A stretch of 64,000 nt of DNA from Endozoicomonas sp965261315 (GTDB lineage Bacteria > Pseudomonadota > Gammaproteobacteria > Pseudomonadales > Endozoicomonadaceae), in NCBI GenBank assembly GCA_965261315.1, contig CBDHDM010000016.1, forward strand, positions 1-64,000, given 5' to 3'. The translations under genes and the position numbers were made by a program. Position 1 is the stretch's first letter; each line of letters starts with the position of its first letter. Positions 10,073 to 21,300 of this stretch are shown piece after piece. The notes beneath the pieces are model-generated. The model did not search any database. It saw nothing but the letters and a program-made list of their open reading frames with translations, and was not told where the DNA came from.

Positions 10073-12385
10073 CGGCAGTAATGATGGCCCGGTGCTCAAT
10101 ATTGCCAACGGCAACTGGAGTTACAGCGCCGACAATACTCAGTAGCCGCGATCCAGGCGCTCGGCAGCGGTGACAGCCTGAGCGACACGCTGACCGTACA
10201 ATCGCTGGATGGCACCAGCCACGACATGACCCTGACCATTAACGGCAGTAATGATGGCCCGGTACTCGATATTGCCATCAACGGTCAGTCCGCCAGCCAG
10301 GGTTCCGCCTTCAGTTACCAGGTGCCCGCCAATACCTTCAGCGACCCGGACGGTGATGCGCTCACGTATTCTGCCACGCTGGACGACGGCAGTGCCCTGC
10401 CGGGCTGGCTGAGCTTTGATGCCGGTAGCCGGACCTTCTCGGGTACCCCCAGCAACGCCGATGTGGGTGCGTTGTCGGTGCTGGTCAGTGCCAGTGATGG
10501 CCAGGCCAGCACGACCGCCACCTTTGCCCTTAATGTGGGCAATATCAATGATCCGGCGGTGATTGGGGGTGACGACAGCGGTAGCGTGACCGAAGACAGC
10601 GGCTCTGTGCTCACCACCTCGGGAACCCTGACCATCAGTGACCCGGACAGCGGCGAGGCGCAGTTTGCCGCCGGTACTTACAACGGTGTTTACGGTGACA
10701 TCGTGCTGGATGCCGCCGGTAGCTGGACCTACAGTGCCGACAATACCCGGAACGCCATTCAGGCACTGGGCAGCGGCGACACCCTGGTTGATACGGTCAC
10801 TGTACAGTCGGTGGACGGCACCAACCACCCGGTGACCATCACCCTTGCCGGTACTGATGATGGCGCAGTGATCACCGGCATGGACAGCGGTTCGCTGAGC
10901 GAAGACGCCAGCGCCACCCTGACCGCTTCCGGCGCCCTTAACATCAGCGATGCCGATACCGGGGAAGCGCAGTTTACCGCTGCCACCGTGAACGGCAGCT
11001 ACGGCGATCTGACCATCGATGCCAACGGCAACTGGAGTTACAGCGCCGACAATACGCAGGCCGCGATCCAGGCGCTCGGCAGCGGTGACAGCCTGAGCGA
11101 CACGCTGACCGTACAATCGCTGGATGGCACCCACCACGACATTACTCTCACGATTAACGGCAGTAATGATGGCCCTGTTCGGATTTCAGATATCGTGATC
11201 AACAATCAGTCGGCCACTCAGGGCTCATCCTTCAGTTATCAGCTACCCGCCAATACCTTCAGTGATCCGGACGGCGATGCGCTCGTGTATTCCGCCTCGC
11301 GGTATGATGGCAGTGCCCTGCCTGTCTGGTTGTCATTTGACAGCACTACCCGAACGTTCTCAGGAACTCCAGCGAACAGTGATGTCGGTATCCTTGCAGT
11401 TACTGTCACTGTCAGTGATGGTCAAGCCAGTACAACCGAAACCTTTGTTCTTGAGGTCGCTAACATCAATGATGTGGCGGTAATTACCGGCGTTGATACT
11501 GCTGTAGTGACGGAAGATGCAGCTGCAATCTTAACTTCCAGCGGCCAGCTGACGATCGCGGATCCGGATAGCGGGGAATCTCAGTTTGCCGCCGGTACTT
11601 ACAACGGTGTTTACGGTGACATCGTGCTGGATGCCGCCGGTAGCTGGACCTACAGTGCCGACAATACCCGGAACGCCATTCAGGCACTGGGCAGCGGCGA
11701 CACCCTGGTTGATACGGTCACTGTACAGTCGGTGGACGGCACCAACCACCCGGTGACCATCACCCTTGCCGGTACTAATGATGGCGCAGTGATCACCGGC
11801 ATGGACAGCGGTTCGCTGAGCGAAGACGCCAGCGCCACCCTGACCGCTTCCGGCGCCCTTAACATCAGCGATGCCGATACCGGGGAAGCGCAGTTTACCG
11901 CTGCCACCGTGAACGGCAGCTACGGCGATCTGACCATCGATGCCAACGGCAACTGGAGTTACAGCGCCGACAATACTCAGGCCGCGATCCAGGCGCTCGG
12001 CAGCGGTGACAGCCTGAGCGACACGTTGACCGTACAATCGCTGGATGGCACCAGCCACAACATGACCCTGACCATTAACGGCATTAATGATGGCCCGGTG
12101 CTCGATATCGCTATCAATGGCCAGTTGGCCAGTCAGGGTGCTGCTTTCAGTTACCAGGTGCCCGCCAATACCTTCAGCGACCTCGACGGCGATGCGCTTG
12201 CGTATTCAGCCACGCTGGATGACGGCAGTGCCCTGCCTGGCTGGCTGAGCTTTGATGCCGGTAGCCGGACCTTCTCAGGCACCCCGGGCAACGCCGATGT
12301 GGGTACGCTGTCGGTGCTGGTCAGTGCCAGTGATGGCCAGGCCAGCGCGACCTCCACCTTTGCCCTCACAGTAGGCAATACCGCC
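5917..12385 (+). repeat. Tandem 915-bp VCBS-VCBS-cadherin-like units (about 7 copies)
   Basis: Units begin near 5917, 6832, 7747, 8662, 9577, 10597 and 11512. Spacing is exactly 915 bp except for the fifth, which is 1020 bp because of the 105-bp insert at 10004-10144. The first five are almost identical at the DNA level. The sixth and seventh carry diverged stretches (11140-11575 and after 12060), which is typical of array edges. Each unit is 305 residues: VCBS repeat A (DSGSVLTTSGTLTISDPDSG), VCBS repeat B (DSGSLSEDASATLTASGALN) and a cadherin-like domain (FSYQVPANTFSDPDGDALTY). Near-identity points to recent homogenisation by recombination. Confidence 0.9.
10004..10144 (+). other. Rearranged 105-bp insert breaking the adhesin frame
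   Basis: Inside the fifth 915-bp unit, the text after GATGCC jumps to a piece normally found about 75 bp further on (AGCCTGAGCGACACGCTG through CTCAATATTGCC, 10006-10106). It then returns to AACGGCAACTGGAGTTACAG and shows an extra TA at 10143-10144. The two additions, 103 + 2 bp, restore the original frame from 10145 on, but the interval has in-frame stops (TGA at 10070). The inserted piece ends with CTCAATATTGCC, a variant seen in units 1 and 2 rather than in its neighbours, so it is chimeric. It could be a real recombination scar or an assembly artefact in near-identical repeats. Confidence 0.8.
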
Positions 12386-15300
12386 CCCACCAGTGAAGAC
12401 AGCCTGCAAACCACCGGGATTGATGAACCTTATTCCCTTTCCTCTTCCGACTTCACCATCAACGATGCGGACAGCGGCGATACCCATACCGTAACCATAA
12501 CCGCGATTAACGGTGAAGGAACCTTGTTCAGGGAGCCCCTGCCGGAGCTGCTGCTGGGATTTAATGATACGGATCAGCCCGGAGTGGATCAGACTGGTGT
12601 GTCGGTAGCGACCCTGCACGGTGTTCAGTCGGCCTCGGATCCGGAGCAGGGCGGTATAGTCCAGTTTGATGATTCGACGGATGTTATTGTTCTGGATCAG
12701 CCTCTGGCACTGGGCGACAGCTGGACCATCAGCACCGGTTTCAAGGGCCTGGGTACCGGTACCAGGAAAAGCCTGTCGAGAAGCGATGAAGGCTTCCAGG
12801 TTATTGTCAACAGCAGCGGTGAGCTGGGTAGCTATGAGAATGGCACTTTCCACAGCTCTGGCTTTGACTTGTCCGCCCACGCGGGCGTCTCGGCGGGTGA
12901 GTGGGTCAGCCTGGTGGCGGTGGGTGAAAACGGTCAGACGACCTTCTATGTGGATGGTCAGTCCGTGGGTTCTGTCGATGTTCAGATTGGTGGCAACCTG
13001 TCCCTGATCGGCAACAATGGTATCGACGGTAGTGAGCGGTTCGCTGAAAATCTGTCGGACTTCAAGGTCTTTGACCAGGCTCTGGCCCCGGAACAGTTTG
13101 ACGGCGGAACCGAGATATCAGCAGGCGACAACTTCGCCCCGGAAGCGCTAGACAGTCTGGTCTTTGTACCGAATCAAAATGGGGAAAACCCATCGGTCAA
13201 CAGCATTGAGTACAAGGTGGTGGATAGCCAGGGAGCACAAAGCGACCCGCATACACTGACCATCAATATCACGCCTGAAATGGAAGGGATGAACCCGGAT
13301 GGGTCGATTGTCACCCTGCTGGATTTCAATGAAGGCAGTGGCTCTACCGCCACCGACCTCACCGGCCAGAACCATAATGCCAGCTTCGGAGATGGCGTGA
13401 TCTGGACGGACGACGGGGTCAACCTCAACAATGCCGGCGGCTCACTCGGAGATCTGCAATTGGGTGGTGATTTCACCATTGCTGCCACCTTTACCTACAA
13501 TAGCCACAGCAACTGGGCACGGATTGTTGACCTTGGGAATGGCAGTCAGGCTGATAATATAATCATCGGAAGCCCCTCTGAAGGACGAATAGAAGCGCAC
13601 ATTTATCAGGGAGGCTCTACGGTTGGAACAGTGGGTCTTGATGACTTCTATACGGTCGGTGAAACCTTCCATATCGCCCTGACAGTAGACGCTGACGGTC
13701 ATATGCACCTGTACAAAAATGGCGAGGAAGTGGCGGATAATCCGGACGGGCAGGTGCCTAATGACCTGGTTCGCACCAGCAATTACATCGGCAAGAGTAA
13801 CTGGGGGGGGGATGCTGATACCGACGGCACCATCGATGATTTGGTGATTGTGGATAAATCACTCAGCGCCGACAGAATTACCGATCTCTATGAACTGAGT
13901 CAGTCCGGACAGATGGACTCGCTGCGGTATCACATGGAGGTCAGCGAAAACGCTGCACCGGGCGACCCGGTGGGGCAGGTGCAGGCCTCTGACAGCGATG
14001 GTGATGTTCTGACTTACAGCCTGACCGATGACGCCGGTGGTCTTTTTGCCATTGACGCCCAGTCCGGTGTTGTTACCGTAGCTGGTGAGCTGGATTACGA
14101 AACAACGAGCAGCCATACCCTGCGGGTACAGTTGGATGATGGGAGGGGAGGTGTAACAGAGCAGCTGTTTACGGTGAGCGTTGCGGATGGTAATGAAGTG
14201 CCAGAGTTTACACCAAATCCTGACGCATCCATCACCACCCTGCTGGACTTCAATGAGGGCAGTGGCACTACCGCCACCGACCTCACCGGCCAGAATCATA
14301 ATGCCAGCTTCGGAGATGGCGTGATCTGGACGGACGACGGGGTCAACCTCAACAATGCCGGCGGCTCACTCGGAGATCTGCAATTGGGTGGTGATTTCAC
14401 CATTGCTGCCACCTTTACCTACAATAGTCACGGCAACTGGGCACGGATTGTTGATCTGGGTAATGGTCAGGCATCCGATAATATAGTCATTGCCAGCCCC
14501 TCTGAAGGTCGTATCGTAGCGGAAATTCGTCAGGGAAGTACTGTTGTAGGAGCAATAGAGTTTGATAATTTTTATACGATCGGTGAAACCTTTCATATTG
14601 CCCTGTCAGTAGACGCTGACGGCCATATGCACCTGTACAAAAACGGCGAGGAAGTGGCGGATAATCCGGACGGGCAGGTGCCTAATGACCTGGTTCGCAC
14701 CAGCAATTACATCGGCAAGAGTAACTGGGGGGGGGATGCTGATACCGACGGCACCATCGATGATTTGGTGATTGTGGATAAATCACTCAGCGCCGACAGA
14801 ATTACCGATCTCTATGAACTGAGTCAGTCCGGACAGATGGACTCGCTGCGGTATCACATGGAGGTCAGCGAAAACGCTGCACCGGGCGACCCGGTGGGGC
14901 AGGTGCAGGCCTCTGACAGCGATGGTGATGTTCTGACTTACAGCCTGACCGATGACGCCGGTGGTCTTTTTGCCATTGACGCCCAGTCCGGTGTTGTTAC
15001 CGTAGCTGGTGAGCTGGATTACGAAACAACGAGCAGCCATACCCTGCGGGTACAGTTGGATGATGGGAGGGGAGGTGTAACAGAGCAGCTGTTTACGGTG
15101 AGCGTTGCGGATGGTAATGAAGTGCCAGAGTTTACACCAAATCCTGACGCATCCATCACCACCCTGCTGGACTTCAATGAGGGCAGTGGCACTACCGCCA
15201 CCGACCTCACCGGCCAGAATCATAATGCCAGCTTCGGAGATGGCGTGATCTGGACGGACGACGGGGTCAACCTCAACAATGCTGGCGGCTCACTCGGAGA

Positions 15301-18300
15301 TCTGCAATTGGGTGGTGATTTCACCATTGCTGCCACCTTTACCTACAATAGTCACGGCAACTGGGCACGGATTGTTGACCTTGGGAATGGCAGTCAGGCT
15401 GATAATATAATCATCGTAAGCCCCTCTGAAGGACGAATAGAAGCGCACATTTATCAGGGAGGCTCTACGGTTGGAACAGTGGGTCTTGATGACTTCTATA
15501 CGGTCGGAGAAACCTTTCATATTGCCCTGTCAGTAGACGCTGACGGCCATATGCACCTGTACAAAAATGGCGAGGAAGTGGCGGATAATCCGGACGGGCA
15601 GGTGCCTAATGACCTGGTTCGCACCAGCAATTACATCGGCAAGAGTAACTGGGGGGGGGATGCTGATACCGACGGCACCATCGATGATTTGGTGATTGTG
15701 GATAAATCACTCAGCGCCGACAGAATTACCGATCTCTATGAACTGAGTCAGTCCGGACAGATGGACTCGCTGCGGTATCACATGGAGGTCAGCGAAAACG
15801 CTGCACCGGGCGACCCGGTGGGGCAGGTGCAGGCCTCTGACAGCGATGGTGATGTTCTGACTTACAGCCTGACCGATGACGCCGGTGGTCTTTTTGCCAT
15901 TGACGCCCAGTCCGGTGTTGTTACCGTAGCTGGTGAGCTGGATTACGAAACAACGAGCAGCCATACCCTGCGGGTACAGTTGGATGATGGGAGGGGAGGT
16001 GTAACAGAGCAGCTGTTTACGGTGAGCGTTGCGGATGGTAATGAAGTGCCAGAGTTTACACCAAATCCTGACGCATCCATCACCACCCTGCTGGACTTCA
16101 ATGAGGGCAGTGGCACTACCGCCACCGACCTCACCGGCCAGAATCATAATGCCAGCTTCGGAGATGGCGTGATCTGGACGGACGACGGGGTCAACCTCAA
16201 CAATGCCGGCGGCTCACTCGGAGATCTGCAATTGGGTGGTGATTTCACCATTGCTGCCACCTTTACCTACAATAGTCACGGCAACTGGGCACGGATTGTT
16301 GATCTGGGTAATGGTCAGGCATCCGATAATATAGTCATTGCCAGCCCCTCTGAAGGTCGTATCGTAGCGGAAATTCGTCAGGGAAGTACTGTTGTAGGAG
16401 CAATAGAGTTTGATAATTTTTATACGATCGGTGAAACCTTTCATATTGCCCTGTCAGTAGACGCTGACGGCCATATGCACCTGTACAAAAACGGCGAGGA
16501 AGTGGCGGATAATCCGGACGGGCAGGTGCCTAATGACCTGGTTCGCACCAGCAATTACATCGGCAAGAGTAACTGGGGGGGGGATGCTGATACCGACGGC
16601 ACCATCGATGATTTGGTGATTGTGGATAAATCACTCAGCGCCGACAGAATTACCGATCTCTATGAACTGAGTCAGTCCGGACAGATGGACTCGCTGCGGT
16701 ATCACATGGAGGTCAGCGAAAACGCTGCACCGGGCGACCCGGTGGGGCAGGTGCAGGCCTCTGACAGCGATGGTGATGTTCTGACTTACAGCCTGACCGA
16801 TGACGCCGGTGGTCTTTTTGCCATTGACGCCCATACGGGTGTGATTACCGTGGCCGGAGCACTGGATTACGAGACGGCTATCAGTCATCAGCTGAGTGTC
16901 CGGGTGACTGATCCCACTGGCACTTTCAGTGAACAGCAGTACGTGATTCCGGTCATGGATGACCAGAATACGGCTCCGGAGCTGATCCCCCCGATACGTT
17001 CCATCGATATCGACAGTCACAGTTTTGAGGGACACAGTCTTGGCGATGGTGGGTCGGTATTTCAACCCTCGGGAGACTGGCAGTTCAGTAGTGGCAACGA
17101 CGGTGTACACGACTACAACAGCTCAAATATGGATGACCAGGCAACAGACGGGCATCAGGTGGGCTATATCAACGATGTCGGTGGCATCATATCCCAGACC
17201 CTTTCTGAAACCTTTGACCCTAATACCCGCTATGAACTGAAAGTGGATATTGGTAACCGCAAAGATTGGTCAGGCTCACCGGAATTTGAAGTACGGCTCA
17301 GTGCCGGCGGTGCAATACTGGGTACCAGCAGTGATGCAAACCCAGCTGAAGGGTATTTTGACACGGTCACACTGGTTGTGGATGGCCGGACACTGGCAGA
17401 TCAGGTGGCGGCTATTGGTGAACCCCTGACCATTGAGCTGGTGAAGACGGGAGGGTCACACCAGGTGGCCTTCGATAATGTTCGGATGACGGCTCAGAGC
17501 TTTGGACCAAGCCCGGATGAGTCGATTGTCACCCTGCTGGATTTCAATGAAGGCAGTGGCTCTACCGCCACCGACCTCACCGGCCAGAATCATAATGCCA
17601 GCTTCGGAGATGGCGTGATCTGGACGGACGACGGGGTCAACCTCAACAATGCTGGCGGCTCACTCGGAGATCTGCAATTGGGTGGTGATTTCACCATTGC
17701 TGCCACCTTTACCTACAATAGCCACGGCAACTGGGCACGGATTGTTGACCTTGGGAATGGCAGTCAGGCTGATAATATAATCATCGTAAGCCCCTCTGAA
17801 GGACGAATAGAAGCGCACATTTATCAGGGAGGCTCTACGGTTGGAACAGTGGGTCTTGATGACTTCTATACGGTCGGTGAAACCTTCCATATCGCCCTGA
17901 CAGTAGACGCTGACGGTCATATGCACCTGTACAAAAATGGCGAGGAAGTGGCGGATAATCCGGACGGGCAGGTGCCTAATGACCTGGTTCGCACCAGCAA
18001 TTACATCGGCAAGAGTAACTGGGGGGGGGATGCTGATACCGACGGCACCATCGATGATTTGGTGATTGTGGATAAATCACTCAGCACCGACAGAATTACC
18101 GATCTCTATGAACTGAGTCAGTCCGGACAGATGGACTCGCTGCGGTATCACATGGAGGTCAGCGAAAACGCTGCACCGGGCGACCCGGTGGGGCAGGTGC
18201 AGGCCTCTGACAGCGATGGTGATGTTCTGACTTACAGCCTGACCGATGACGCCGGTGGTCTTTTTGCCATTGACGCCCAGTCCGGTGTTGTTACCGTAGC

Positions 18301-21300
18301 TGGTGAGCTGGATTACGAAACAACGAGCAGCCATACCCTGCGGGTACAGTTGGATGATGGGAGGGGAGGTGTAACAGGGCAGCTGTTTACGGTGAGCGTT
18401 GCGGATGGTAATGAAGTGCCAGAGTTTACACCAAATCCTGACGCATCCATCACCACCCTGCTGGACTTCAATGAGGGCAGTGGCACTACCGCCACCGACC
18501 TCACCGGCCAGAATCATAATGCCAGCTTCGGAGATGGCGTGATCTGGACGGACGACGGGGTCAACCTCAACAATGCCGGCGGCTCACTCGGAGATCTGCA
18601 ATTGGGTGGTGATTTCACCATTGCTGCCACCTTTACCTACAATAGTCACGGCAACTGGGCACGGATTGTTGATCTGGGTAATGGTCAGGCATCCGATAAT
18701 ATAGTCATTGCCAGCCCCTCTGAAGGTCGTATCGTAGCGGAAATTCGTCAGGGAAGTACTGTTGTAGGAGCAATAGAGTTTGATAATTTTTATACGATCG
18801 GTGAAACCTTTCATATTGCCCTGTCAGTAGACGCTGACGGTCATATGCACCTGTACAAAAATGGCGAGGAAGTGGCGGATAATCCGGACGGGCAGGTGCC
18901 TAATGACCTGGTTCGCACCAGCAATTACATCGGCAAGAGTAACTGGGGGGGGGATGCTGATACCGACGGCACCATCGATGATTTGGTGATTGTGGATAAA
19001 TCACTCAGCGCCGACAGAATTACCGATCTCTATGAACTGAGTCAGTCCGGACAGATGGACTCGCTGCGGTATCACATGGAGGTCAGCGAAAACGCTGCAC
19101 CGGGCGACCCGGTGGGGCAGGTGCAGGCCTCTGACAGCGATGGTGATGTTCTGACTTACAGCCTGACCGATGACGCCGGTGGTCTTTTTGCCATTGACGC
19201 CCAGTCCGGTGTTGTTACCGTAGCTGGTGAGCTGGATTACGAAACAACGAGCAGCCATACCCTGCGGGTACAGTTGGATGATGGGAGGGGAGGTGTAACA
19301 GAGCAGCTGTTTACGGTGAGCGTTGCGGATGGTAATGAAGTGCCAGAGTTTACACCAAATCCTGACGCATCCATCACCACCCTGCTGGACTTCAATGAGG
19401 GCAGTGGCACTACCGCCACCGACCTCACCGGCCAGAATCATAATGCCAGCTTCGGAGATGGCGTGATCTGGACGGACGACGGGGTCAACCTCAACAATGC
19501 TGGCGGCTCACTCGGAGATCTGCAATTGGGTGGTGATTTCACCATTGCTGCCACCTTTACCTACAATAGCCACGGCAACTGGGCACGGATTGTTGACCTT
19601 GGGAATGGCAGTCAGGCTGATAATATAATCATCGTAAGCCCCTCTGAAGGACGAATAGAAGCGCACATTTATCAGGGAGGCTCTACGGTTGGAACAGTGG
19701 GTCTTGATGACTTCTATACGGTCGGAGAAACCTTTCATATTGCCCTGTCAGTAGACGCTGACGGCCATATGCACCTGTACAAAAATGGCGAGGAAGTGGC
19801 GGATAATCCGGACGGGCAGGTGCCTAATGACCTGGTTCGCACCAGCAATTACATCGGCAAGAGTAACTGGGGGGGGGATGCTGATACCGACGGCACCATC
19901 GATGATTTGGTGATTGTGGATAAATCACTCAGCGCCGACAGAATTACCGATCTCTATGAACTGAGTCAGTCCGGACAGATGGACTCGCTGCGGTATCACA
20001 TGGAGGTCAGCGAAAACGCTGCACCGGGCGACCCGGTGGGGCAGGTGCAGGCCTCTGACAGCGATGGTGATGTTCTGACTTACAGCCTGACCGATGACGC
20101 CGGTGGTCTTTTTGCCATTGACGCCCAGTCCGGTGTTGTTACCGTAGCTGGTGAGCTGGATTACGAAACAACGAGCAGCCATACCCTGCGGGTACAGTTG
20201 GATGATGGGAGGGGAGGTGTAACAGAGCAGCTGTTTACGGTGAGCGTTGCGGATGGTAATGAAGTGCCAGAGTTTACACCAAATCCTGACGCATCCATCA
20301 CCACCCTGCTGGACTTCAATGAGGGCAGTGGCACTACCGCCACCGACCTCACCGGCCAGAATCATAATGCCAGCTTCGGAGATGGCGTGATCTGGACGGA
20401 CGACGGGGTCAACCTCAACAATGCCGGCGGCTCACTCGGAGATCTGCAATTGGGTGGTGATTTCACCATTGCTGCCACCTTTACCTACAATAGTCACGGC
20501 AACTGGGCACGGATTGTTGATCTGGGTAATGGTCAGGCATCCGATAATATAGTCATTGCCAGCCCCTCTGAAGGTCGTATCGTAGCGGAAATTCGTCAGG
20601 GAAGTACTGTTGTAGGAGCAATAGAGTTTGATAATTTTTATACGATCGGTGAAACCTTTCATATTGCCCTGTCAGTAGACGCTGACGGCCATATGCACCT
20701 GTACAAAAACGGCGAGGAAGTGGCGGATAATCCGGACGGGCAGGTGCCTAATGACCTGGTTCGCACCAGCAATTACATCGGCAAGAGTAACTGGGGGGGG
20801 GATGCTGATACCGACGGCACCATCGATGATTTGGTGATTGTGGATAAATCACTCAGCGCCGACAGAATTACCGATCTCTATGAACTGAGTCAGTCCGGAC
20901 AGATGGACTCGCTGCGGTATCACATGGAGGTCTGCGGAAACGCTGCACCGGGCGACCCAGTGGGGCAGGTGCAGGCCTCTGACAGCGATGGTGATGTTCT
21001 GACTTACAGCCTGACCGCTGACGCCGGTGGTCTTTTTGCCATTGACGCCCAGTCCGGTGTTGTTACCGTAGCTGGTGAGCTGGATTACGAAACAGCGAGC
21101 AGCCATACCCTGCGGGTACAGTTGGATGATGGGAGGGGAGGTGTAACAGGGCGGCTGTTTACGGTGAGCGTTGCGGATGGTAATGAAGTGCCAGAGTTTA
21201 CACCAAATCCTGACGCATCCATCACCACCCTGCTGGACTTCAATGAGGGCAGTGGCACTACCGCCACCGACCTCACCGGCCAGAACCATAATACCAACTT

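Noticed and set aside
7439..10114. Long antisense open frame of 891 codons across the adhesin repeats (and shorter siblings at each unit)
   Set aside because: It repeats with the 915-bp unit and comes from the codon bias of the sense strand; no ribosome binding site and no known domain.
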